Shown here: positions 1-5,358 of the stretch, in pieces
How positions within the stretch are numbered: the first letter of the stretch is position 1
Layout: the number at the start of each line of letters is the position of its first letter
Notes under the pieces: model-generated
Told to the model about the DNA's origin: nothing
Databases searched by the model: none
The model's input: the letters and a program-made list of their open reading frames with translations, nothing else
Assembly (NCBI GenBank): GCA_012840905.1
Contig: DUVT01000058.1
Coordinates: 1 to 5,358, forward strand
From: Acholeplasmataceae bacterium
GTDB taxonomy: Bacteria; Bacillota_I; Bacilli_A; ML615J-28; CAG-698
Reading direction: 5' to 3'
Length of the DNA stretch: 5,358 bases
Position numbers and translations under genes: made by a program

Positions 1-65
1 ATTTTAGAGTGTTTTATACTTAAATACATAAATAAGTATACTTTCGACTAGAGTTTGAATAAAAG

Positions 66-122
66 TTATCAAAAACTTATCAATATAGTTTTCCACAAAA
101 AATTGTGGAAAAGTGTGGAAAA
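66..122. other. Putative DnaA-box cluster (oriC-like)
   Basis: The 9-mer TTTTCCACA, one mismatch from the consensus DnaA box TTATCCACA, occurs at 89-97 on the plus strand and at 104-112 and 114-122 on the minus strand. Two weaker plus-strand sites, TTATCAAAA (66-74) and TTATCAATA (78-86), each differ from consensus at two positions. The two minus-strand boxes start 10 bp apart, about one helical turn. DnaA, the initiator ATPase, binds such boxes to open the origin. It could be a functional origin element, a regulatory DnaA site for the downstream operon, or both. Position next to yaaA-recF-gyrB-gyrA supports an origin-proximal role, but DnaA boxes in Bacillota usually flank dnaA, which is not in view. 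Confidence 0.65.
89..112. repeat. Perfect inverted repeat of two DnaA boxes
   Basis: TTTTCCACAA (89-98) and TTGTGGAAAA (103-112) are exact reverse complements separated by AAAA. The arms contain the plus-strand box and the first minus-strand box, so the repeat is best read as two head-to-head protein-binding sites. A run of T does not follow on either strand, so an intrinsic terminator is unlikely. Confidence 0.8.
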
Positions 123-175
123 CTGCGGTTAATAACTTAAAACTATAAAAATAAGAATAATCAAACAAAAATCAA
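123..175. other. GC patch followed by A+T-rich tract, possible unwinding element
   Basis: Directly after the last DnaA box come CTGCGG (123-128), the only GC-rich patch nearby, and then about 45 bases of nearly pure A/T. In Bacillus-type origins a DnaA box, a short GC-rich spacer and an A+T-rich strand with repeated three-base DnaA-trio motifs form the basal unwinding system. Two adjacent TAA triplets (130-135) and a run of triplets with central A (146-160) are compatible with trios. Such patterns are common by chance in DNA this A-rich, so the assignment is tentative. Confidence 0.3.
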
Positions 176-257
176 TATTTCTTGATAAAATAACAGTGGG
201 TTTTTATTGATTTTATATAGTTTAAAACCTAAAAAACAATTACTAAAATAAACTGAA

Positions 258-288
258 CAAAAATTAAAATAATGATAGCAAAAATTAA
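258..288. repeat. Direct repeat upstream of and overlapping the -35 region
   Basis: The 10-mer CAAAAATTAA occurs at 258-267 and again at 279-288, exactly 21 bp apart, so both copies lie on the same face of the helix. The second copy overlaps the presumed -35 element. It could be an UP-like A-tract element contacted by RNA polymerase alpha subunits or a protein-binding site. A near copy, CAAAAATCAA, is at 166-175. Chance is possible in such A-rich sequence. Confidence 0.35.
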
Positions 289-304
289 CAAAATATGTTA
301 TAAT
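276..304 (+). promoter_or_regulatory. Putative sigma-A promoter of the yaaA-recF-gyrB-gyrA operon
   Basis: A perfect extended -10, TGTTATAAT, spans 296-304 (TG at 296-297, TATAAT at 299-304). The hexamer 17 bp upstream, TAGCAA (276-281), matches the TTGACA consensus at only three positions, which fits an extended -10 promoter. Transcription would start near 311, giving a leader of about 42 bases before yaaA. It is the best promoter in the window and the only clear one before the four-gene block. Gyrase promoters in other bacteria are often stimulated by DNA relaxation; nothing here proves that. Confidence 0.6.
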
Positions 305-344
305 AGTTATATTAATAGAGGTAAAATATTAAATCAAAAATAAC

Positions 345-349
345 GAGGT
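345..349 (+). promoter_or_regulatory. Ribosome binding site of yaaA
   Basis: GAGGT lies just upstream of ATG 353, with a fairly short spacer. An in-frame TAA at 341-343 prevents any longer reading of yaaA, so ATG 353 is the only sensible start. A second GAGGT at 318-322 has no ordinary start codon at a suitable distance. Confidence 0.7.
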
Positions 350-352
350 TTT

Positions 353-562
353 ATGAAAAAAATAGTTATAACAAGTGAATATATAACCCTTGGTCAATTT
401 TTAAAATTTACTGCAATAATCTCTAGTGGAGCGATGGCCAAGCATTATTTAGCTGAAAATACTGTCTATGTTAATGGTGAAATTGAAACTAGACGGGGTA
501 GAAAACTATACGAAAATGATCAAATAGAAGTAGAAAATGAAAAATACGTAATCGGGAAGTAG
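353..562 (+). CDS. yaaA: S4-domain RNA-binding protein YaaA (RlbA-like)
   Basis: This 69-residue protein consists almost entirely of one S4 RNA-binding fold. The typical pattern is visible: LGQFLK (13-18), SSGAMAK (24-30), VYVNGE (38-43), then RRGRKL (47-52) and a final strand around DQIEV. The Gly-rich turn and the basic patch are the expected RNA-contact surface. Length and position match the YaaA family of Bacillota (the B. subtilis member has about 70 residues and is also called RlbA), found between dnaN and recF. It is unrelated to E. coli YaaA. S4 proteins of this kind are thought to bind ribosomal or structured RNA, but the exact role is not something the sequence shows. It is the first gene of the operon and ends two bases before recF, so translation of the two is probably coupled. 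Confidence 0.92.
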   Translation: MKKIVITSEYITLGQFLKFTAIISSGAMAKHYLAENTVYVNGEIETRRGRKLYENDQIEVENEKYVIGK

Positions 563-564
563 TT

Positions 565-1668
565 ATGATCTATCTAAAAGAGTTAAAACTAACAAATTTT
601 CGTTGTTTTAGTAATTTAGATCTAAAGTTTTCAGATAAAGTTAATATTTTAGTTGGAAATAATGCTGTTGGCAAGACAAGCATCGTTGAAGCAGTGCATT
701 GCTTAGGAATTTTAAAAAGCCACAGAACAAATAATGATCAACAATTAATAAAAGTTGGCAGTGATTATGGGGTTGTGAAGGGAAAGTTTAAAGAAAGTGA
801 AAAAACTAACGAAATAATTTTTAGTATTACAAGTAAAGGTAAGAAAATAGTTTTCAATAACAAAGCTTATAATAATTTAAGTGAATATATAGGTTATTTA
901 AGCGTAGTTATGTTTTGTCCTGAAGATATGGAACTAGTAAAGGGAAGTCCAAGTGCAAGAAGAAAGTTTTTGGATTCTAATATTTCTCAAATAAATAGTT
1001 TATATCTACAAAGTTCTATTAATTATAGAAAGATATTAAAGGAAAGAAATGAAGTTTTAAAGCAAATAGCTGAAGAAGTAAGCAAAGATTACAATTTACT
1101 TGATGTTTATACTAAAACTTTAGTTAAAGAAGCTAAAAACATCATAAAAGCTAGAAATGAGTTTATTAATTTAATTAATCCGCATATAGAGAAAATAGCA
1201 AAAGTTATTAGTAACGATAAAGAATTAGTAAAATTAAAATATATGCCAAGTGTGGAATATGAAAAAATTGAAGAAGTGTTTAAAACAAACCTAAAAAATG
1301 ATCTGTTTTATAAAACTACAACTAAGGGACCACATCGAGATGACTTTGAAATTGAGTTAAATGGTGTAAATATTGCAAATTTTGGTTCCCAAGGACAACA
1401 AAGAACTGCTGTACTAGCACTAAAACTAGCATTAGCAGAAGTTATTAGTAAAAATAATAGCAATTTAATTGTGATTTTAGACGATGTATTCAGTGAATTA
1501 GACTTAAACAGGCAAAATCAAATAATAAGTTTACTTAATAACAGTAAACAAATCTTTATTACTACAACAAGTGTAGAAAATTTATCAGAAAAAATATTAA
1601 ATGACAGTTTTGTGATTCATGTCAATAAGGAGAGTGAAGCAAGTGGAGAATCTAGAGCAAAAGAATAA
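565..1668 (+). CDS. recF: DNA replication and repair protein RecF
   Basis: RecF is a cytoplasmic SMC/ABC-type ATPase that, with RecO and RecR, helps load RecA onto single-stranded gaps and stalled forks. The 367-residue product has the family length. Visible motifs are the N-terminal LTNFRCF (9-15), Walker A GNNAVGKT (31-38), the RecF segment [19 protein letters not shown] (119-137), KGPHRDD (254-260), the ABC signature GSQGQQR (274-280) and Walker B with D-loop, [10 protein letters not shown] (304-313). All key ATPase residues are present. The start ATG 565 lies two bases after the yaaA stop. Its own Shine-Dalgarno is weak (GGGAAG, 554-559), which suggests coupling to yaaA. The last codons overlap the start of gyrB, and the polar tail after residue 350 appears shaped by the gyrB ribosome binding site. 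Confidence 0.96.
   Translation: MIYLKELKLTNFRCFSNLDLKFSDKVNILVGNNAVGKTSIVEAVHCLGILKSHRTNNDQQLIKVGSDYGVVKGKFKESEKTNEIIFSITSKGKKIVFNNKAYNNLSEYIGYLSVVMFCPEDMELVKGSPSARRKFLDSNISQINSLYLQSSINYRKILKERNEVLKQIAEEVSKDYNLLDVYTKTLVKEAKNIIKARNEFINLINPHIEKIAKVISNDKELVKLKYMPSVEYEKIEEVFKTNLKNDLFYKTTTKGPHRDDFEIELNGVNIANFGSQGQQRTAVLALKLALAEVISKNNSNLIVILDDVFSELDLNRQNQIISLLNNSKQIFITTTSVENLSEKILNDSFVIHVNKESEASGESRAKE
1627..1632 (+). promoter_or_regulatory. Ribosome binding site deciding the gyrB start
   Basis: AAGGAG lies inside the 3' end of recF. It is 10 bases before GTG 1643 and only one base before GTG 1634, while it lies downstream of ATG 1619, which has no Shine-Dalgarno of its own. The site therefore selects GTG 1643 as the gyrB start and makes gyrB translation dependent on, or coupled to, ribosomes finishing recF. 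Confidence 0.75.
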
Positions 1669-3565
1669 TTATGGTGGCGAAAGTATACAGATTCTTGAGG
1701 GGCTAGAAGCTGTACGTAAACGTCCAGGGATGTATATTGGCTCTACAGGACCAAGAGGACTACACCATTTAGTATGGGAAATCGTCGATAATGCAATTGA
1801 CGAAGCTCTTGCTGGTTTTTGTACTCATATAAAAGTTGAAATAGAACCTGACAATTATATAATTGTTTCAGATAACGGACGTGGTATTCCAGTTGATATA
1901 CACCAAAAGACTGGGAAAAGCGCCGCAGAAGCTGTATTTACGATTCTTCATGCTGGTGGTAAGTTTGATGGTAAGTCATATAAAGTTTCTGGGGGGTTAC
2001 ACGGGGTTGGTGCCAGCGTGGTTAATGCCTTAAGTGAACATTTAAAGGTAGAAATCAAGAAAGATGGTAAGATTTATACCCAAGAGTATGCTCGTGGAAA
2101 AAAATTAACTGAATTATTAACAGTTGGTGAAACAGAAGAAACAGGAACTACAGTCAAATTCAAACCGGATATTGAAATATTTAAAGAAGGTATCGATTTT
2201 GAATACGAAATTTTACGTAATCGTCTACAACAATCCGCCTTTTTAAATAAAGGATTAAAGATTTCCTTAAAAGATAGCCGTGATCCGGAGAAAATTAAGG
2301 AAGTTAACTATCATTATGAAGGTGGAATTAAGGAATACGTAGAATATTTAAATAAAACTAAAGCGCCTATCCATAATGATATTATTTATATTGATGGTGC
2401 AATGGACGGAATTGAAGTAGAAATCGCTATGCAATATACAGAAGACTATGCAAGCAATATTTATTCCTTCATAAATAATATTTACACACCAGAAGGTGGG
2501 ACTCATGAAGAAGGATTCCGTGCCAGCCTAACAAGATCTCTGAATAACTATGGTAGGGATGCGAATATTTTTAGAAAAGAAGAGTCTTTAACTGGTGAAG
2601 ATGTACGTGAAGGTCTAACAACTATCATATCCTGTCGTCATCCAAACCCTCAATTTGAAGGGCAAACTAAGACAAAACTAGGAAACACTGAAGTTAGACG
2701 TATAACATCGCAAATATTAAGCGATCAATTAGATATATACTTAAAAGAAAACCCACAAAGTGCAAAAGCTATTCTTGAAAAAGCACTTCTTGCTAGTCGT
2801 GCGCGTATTGCAGCGAAAAAAGCACGTGAAGCTACAAGAAGAAAGAATCCACTTGAAAGTTTAGGATTCGCATCTAAATTGGCGGATTGTAGAAGCAAAA
2901 ATCCGGAAGAATGCGAAATCTATATTGTCGAGGGGGATTCTGCTGGTGGAAGTGCAAAACAAGGAAGAAACAGCGAATTCCAGGCTATTTTGCCGCTTCG
3001 TGGTAAAGTATTAAACGTAGAAAAAGCAAGACTTGATAAAGTACTAGGAAATAAGGAAATAATTTCAATGATTCAAGCATTTGGTACTGGAATTGGTGAA
3101 GAATTTGATATTAACCAATCTAGATACCATAAAATTATAATTATGACGGACGCAGACGTCGACGGTGCGCATATTAGAACTCTTTTATTAACATTCCTTT
3201 ACAGATTTATGCGCCCTTTAGTTGAAAAAGGTTATGTATACATTGCACAACCACCTTTATACAAAATAGCAAATAACAAAAAGGTGGATTATGCATATTC
3301 AGATGATGAACTACAGAAGATTTTGGAAAGTCTTCCAAGAACAGCAAAACCTGTTATTCAACGTTATAAAGGACTAGGGGAAATGAATCCTGAACAATTA
3401 TGGGAAACAACTATGAATCCTGAATCTAGAACCTTGCTTCAAGTTACATTAGATGATGCAATTGAAGCAGATGGTATATTTAGAATGTTGATGGGTGATG
3501 ATGTTGCACCACGTCGTGAATTTATTGAAGAAAATGCAGTTTATGTAGAAAACCTAGACATTTAG
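1643..3565 (+). CDS. gyrB: DNA gyrase subunit B
   Basis: GyrB is the ATPase subunit of the type IIA topoisomerase that introduces negative supercoils. From GTG 1643 it has 640 residues, as usual for Bacillota. The GHKL ATPase domain shows the catalytic Glu and Asn in WEIVDN (45-50), DNGRGIP (77-83), GGLHGVG (117-123) and the transducer lysine in QTK (341-343). The TOPRIM domain shows EGDSAGG (430-436), PLRGK and NVEKAR (451-463), and the metal-binding DADVDG (503-508). RYKGLGEMN (574-582) and the conserved C-terminus [10 protein letters not shown] follow. The in-frame ATG 1619 would add eight residues but lacks a ribosome binding site. The B. subtilis protein, as I recall it, likewise begins shortly before the conserved [17 protein letters not shown] block. 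It overlaps recF by 26 bases, with no remB/yaaB in between. ParE is excluded by context and the typical GyrB ending. Quinolone-relevant Asp431 and Lys461 look unmutated. Confidence 0.97.
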   Translation: MENLEQKNNYGGESIQILEGLEAVRKRPGMYIGSTGPRGLHHLVWEIVDNAIDEALAGFCTHIKVEIEPDNYIIVSDNGRGIPVDIHQKTGKSAAEAVFTILHAGGKFDGKSYKVSGGLHGVGASVVNALSEHLKVEIKKDGKIYTQEYARGKKLTELLTVGETEETGTTVKFKPDIEIFKEGIDFEYEILRNRLQQSAFLNKGLKISLKDSRDPEKIKEVNYHYEGGIKEYVEYLNKTKAPIHNDIIYIDGAMDGIEVEIAMQYTEDYASNIYSFINNIYTPEGGTHEEGFRASLTRSLNNYGRDANIFRKEESLTGEDVREGLTTIISCRHPNPQFEGQTKTKLGNTEVRRITSQILSDQLDIYLKENPQSAKAILEKALLASRARIAAKKAREATRRKNPLESLGFASKLADCRSKNPEECEIYIVEGDSAGGSAKQGRNSEFQAILPLRGKVLNVEKARLDKVLGNKEIISMIQAFGTGIGEEFDINQSRYHKIIIMTDADVDGAHIRTLLLTFLYRFMRPLVEKGYVYIAQPPLYKIANNKKVDYAYSDDELQKILESLPRTAKPVIQRYKGLGEMNPEQLWETTMNPESRTLLQVTLDDAIEADGIFRMLMGDDVAPRREFIEENAVYVENLDI

Positions 3566-3571
3566 GAGGTG
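3564..3571 (+). promoter_or_regulatory. Consensus ribosome binding site of gyrA
   Basis: AGGAGGTG overlaps the gyrB stop codon (TAG, 3563-3565) and leaves six bases between AGGAGG and GTG 3576. It is the strongest Shine-Dalgarno in the window and fixes the gyrA start. The overlap with the stop suggests coupled synthesis of the two gyrase subunits. Confidence 0.9.
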
Positions 3572-3575
3572 TAAC

Positions 3576-5358
3576 GTGGAAAAAGATGATTTAAAATTAA
3601 CTGATGAGGTCGAATTAACTGAAGAAGAGCTAGATGAACAACCAGAAGACTTTGATAATAAAGGTGGTAGAATAAAAGAAGTTGATCTAGGTAAAGAAAT
3701 GAAAACCTCATTCTTAAATTACGCGATGAGCGTTATTGTCTCGCGTGCGATTCCTGACGTTAGAGACGGAATGAAACCAGTACACCGAAGAATTCTTTAT
3801 GCAATGAATGATCTAGGTATGCATGCAGATAAGCCATTTAAAAAATCTGCAAGAATTGTTGGGGAAGTTATGGGTAAATATCACCCACATGGTGACTCAG
3901 CAATTTATGATTCGATGGTTAGAATGGCTCAAGACTTTAGCTACCGCTATCCATTAGTGGAAGGCCATGGTAACTTTGGCTCTATTGATGGTGATGGTGC
4001 AGCAGCAATGCGTTATACCGAAGCGAGAATGAGTAAAATCGCGATGGAAATGCTGAAGGATTTAAACAAAAATACTGTTGACTTTATCGATAACTATGAT
4101 GGGTCTGAAAGAGAACCTGCAGTACTTCCATGTAAGTTTCCAAACCTCTTAGTTAATGGAGCTACCGGTATCGCAGTTGGTATGGCAACAAATATTCCGC
4201 CTCATAATATGACAGAAGTAATCGAAGGAATAATTGCACTAATTAAAAACCCTGATATTTCAATTGAAGGTTTAATGAATTATATAAAAGGACCAGATTT
4301 CCCTACAGGGGGATTAATTATGGGGGTTAGCCAAGTTAGAAAAGCATATTTAACTGGTAATGGTGCAATAACTGTTCGTGCTAAAACTAAAATTGAAGAA
4401 TTAGGTGGCGGTAAACACCAAATTGTTGTAACAGAAATTCCATATCAAGTAAATAAATCTAGATTAATAGATAGAATTGCTGAAACGGTAAAAAATAAGA
4501 TTATTGATGGTATTGTTGGTCTCCAAGACGAATCTAACCGTGAAGGAATGAGAATCGTTATTGAGTTAAGACGAGATGCCAATCCAAATGTTATTTTAAA
4601 CAACTTATACAAACATACCCAGTTACAATCAACATTTGGAGTAAACTTACTTGCATTAAGTAATGGACAACCAAAAGTTCTTAACTTAAAAGAAATTTTA
4701 GAAGCCTACATTGAACATCAAGTTGAAATCGTAACAAGAAGAACTCAATTTGACCTAGAAAAAGCTGAAGCAAGAGCTCATATTTTAGAAGGATTACAAA
4801 TTGCACTTGGAAATATCGACCTAGTAATTCAAATAATTAAGAAATCTAAGACTACTGAGGATGCAATGAGTGGATTAATGAGCGTCTTTAGCTTAACGGA
4901 AATCCAAGCTAAAGCAATCCTTGATATGAGATTACAACGATTAACAGGTTTAGAAATTGACAAACTTAAGAACGAATTAATCGAAGTTCGTAAATTCATT
5001 CAAGAATGTAAAGAAATCCTAGCAAGCCATGATCGTAAACTTGGAATTATCTTAAATGAACTAAAAGATATTAGAGATCGATTTGGCGACGAAAGAAAGA
5101 GTGAATTAAGTTTAAGTGATGACTTAGATTTCGAAGATGAAGACTTAATTCCTGAAGAAGATGTAATTATTACTGTAACTAACCGTGGTTATGTAAAACG
5201 AATGACTGTTGATACATATCGTGCCCAAAACCGTGGTGGTAAAGGCGTAAGTGGAGCTAATATGTTAGAAGATGACTTTATTGAAAGAATTCTTTACACA
5301 TCAAGCCACGATACCTTACTTTTCTTTACTAACTTTGGTAAAGTATATCGATTAAGGG
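3576..5358 (+). CDS. gyrA: DNA gyrase subunit A, 3' end cut by window
   Basis: GyrA is the DNA-cleaving and rejoining subunit of gyrase; it forms an A2B2 tetramer with GyrB. The frame stays open to the window end, giving 594 residues of an expected 820-900. The breakage-reunion domain begins near residue 40 ([31 protein letters not shown] region). The quinolone-region helix [10 protein letters not shown] has Ser108 and Asp112, the susceptible-type residues. The catalytic tyrosine is Tyr147 in AAAMRYTEA, preceded by Arg146. A long helical coiled-coil region (about 370-500) and the start of the C-terminal beta-pinwheel follow, with the GyrA box QNRGGKG at 551-557; this box separates GyrA from ParC. 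The start is GTG with a perfect Shine-Dalgarno. Oddly, the catalytic Tyr is about 24 residues later than in S. aureus or E. coli GyrA, because of an acidic N-terminal extension (14 Asp/Glu in residues 2-27). Confidence 0.96.
   Translation, partial: MEKDDLKLTDEVELTEEELDEQPEDFDNKGGRIKEVDLGKEMKTSFLNYAMSVIVSRAIPDVRDGMKPVHRRILYAMNDLGMHADKPFKKSARIVGEVMGKYHPHGDSAIYDSMVRMAQDFSYRYPLVEGHGNFGSIDGDGAAAMRYTEARMSKIAMEMLKDLNKNTVDFIDNYDGSEREPAVLPCKFPNLLVNGATGIAVGMATNIPPHNMTEVIEGIIALIKNPDISIEGLMNYIKGPDFPTGGLIMGVSQVRKAYLTGNGAITVRAKTKIEELGGGKHQIVVTEIPYQVNKSRLIDRIAETVKNKIIDGIVGLQDESNREGMRIVIELRRDANPNVILNNLYKHTQLQSTFGVNLLALSNGQPKVLNLKEILEAYIEHQVEIVTRRTQFDLEKAEARAHILEGLQIALGNIDLVIQIIKKSKTTEDAMSGLMSVFSLTEIQAKAILDMRLQRLTGLEIDKLKNELIEVRKFIQECKEILASHDRKLGIILNELKDIRDRFGDERKSELSLSDDLDFEDEDLIPEEDVIITVTNRGYVKRMTVDTYRAQNRGGKGVSGANMLEDDFIERILYTSSHDTLLFFTNFGKVYRLR

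Larger units (their letters stand above)
1..352. other. Noncoding region upstream of yaaA, origin-like
   Basis: All three forward frames at the left edge hit stops early (positions 5-7, 21-23 and 49-51), and none of the short tails resembles the C-terminus of DnaN, the usual upstream neighbour. The stretch is extremely A+T rich, with many A-tracts. It holds a DnaA-box cluster (66-122), a small GC patch (123-128), several inverted repeats, a direct repeat at 258-288 and a promoter at 276-304. From memory, Staphylococcus aureus has a similar gap of several hundred bases between dnaN and yaaA, so dnaN may end just before this window. That is an inference. No RNA gene or terminator was recognised here. 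Confidence 0.8.

Noticed and set aside
1..51. Open frame at the left edge as the end of dnaN
   Set aside because: The 16 codons before TAG 49-51 show no resemblance to the conserved DnaN C-terminus, and the other two frames close even earlier.
89..112. Inverted repeat as an intrinsic terminator
   Set aside because: The stem is A/T rich and no T-run follows on either strand; the arms are exact DnaA-like 9-mers, which explains the symmetry better.
182..210. Alternative promoter with TTGATA as -35
   Set aside because: The hexamer 17 bp downstream (TATTGA) is a poor -10, much weaker than the extended -10 at 296-304.
318..330. Second GAGGT as the ribosome binding site of a leader peptide
   Set aside because: The only codon at a suitable distance is ATT, and the frame it opens is short and featureless, so chance is the simpler explanation.
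272..343. 23-codon reading frame starting ATG 272
   Set aside because: It has no Shine-Dalgarno, consists of A/T-rich filler codons and runs through the presumed -10 element and transcription start.
1619..1642. ATG 1619 as the gyrB start
   Set aside because: It lacks a ribosome binding site, and the strong AAGGAG lies downstream of it and points to GTG 1643.
353..5358. Mycoplasma-type genetic code, suggested by low G+C and TTTTCCACA boxes
   Set aside because: Tryptophan is encoded by TGG in gyrB, no in-frame TGA occurs in any of the four genes, and the proteins read normally with the standard bacterial code.

Overview
This is a low-G+C bacterial chromosome segment from the replication-origin neighbourhood. 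It carries a noncoding, origin-like region followed by four co-directional genes, yaaA, recF, gyrB and gyrA (gyrA runs off the right edge). The gene order, the strong Shine-Dalgarno sequences, the protein similarity and the use of TGG for tryptophan with no in-frame TGA all point to a Bacillota organism using the standard bacterial code, not a mycoplasma-type code. The missing remB/yaaB gene between recF and gyrB, and a long gap upstream of yaaA, recall the Staphylococcus layout rather than Bacillus subtilis. A Staphylococcales relative such as Gemella is my best guess, from memory and with modest confidence.

Positions 1-352 hold no convincing gene. The left part (66-122) has three identical 9-mers, TTTTCCACA, in two orientations. 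Two weaker TTATC-type sites precede them, and a short GC patch and a long A+T-rich stretch follow. This looks like a DnaA-binding cluster with a possible unwinding region. The right part (258-352) contains a direct repeat, an extended -10 promoter and the ribosome binding site of yaaA. No recognisable end of dnaN is visible at the left edge, so the usual upstream neighbour is either just outside the window or elsewhere.

From 353 on the genes are packed as one apparent operon. There are 2 bases between yaaA and recF, an overlap of 26 bases between recF and gyrB, and 10 bases between gyrB and gyrA. No terminator is visible between them. YaaA is a small S4-type RNA-binding protein. RecF is an SMC-like ATPase that helps load RecA at gaps. 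GyrB and GyrA are the two subunits of DNA gyrase. The gyrB start is best placed at GTG 1643, not at the upstream in-frame ATG 1619.

Most of the window is ordinary, well conserved housekeeping DNA. I do not see an undescribed system. The points most worth a second look are the DnaA-box cluster placed directly upstream of yaaA and a very acidic N-terminal extension on GyrA.
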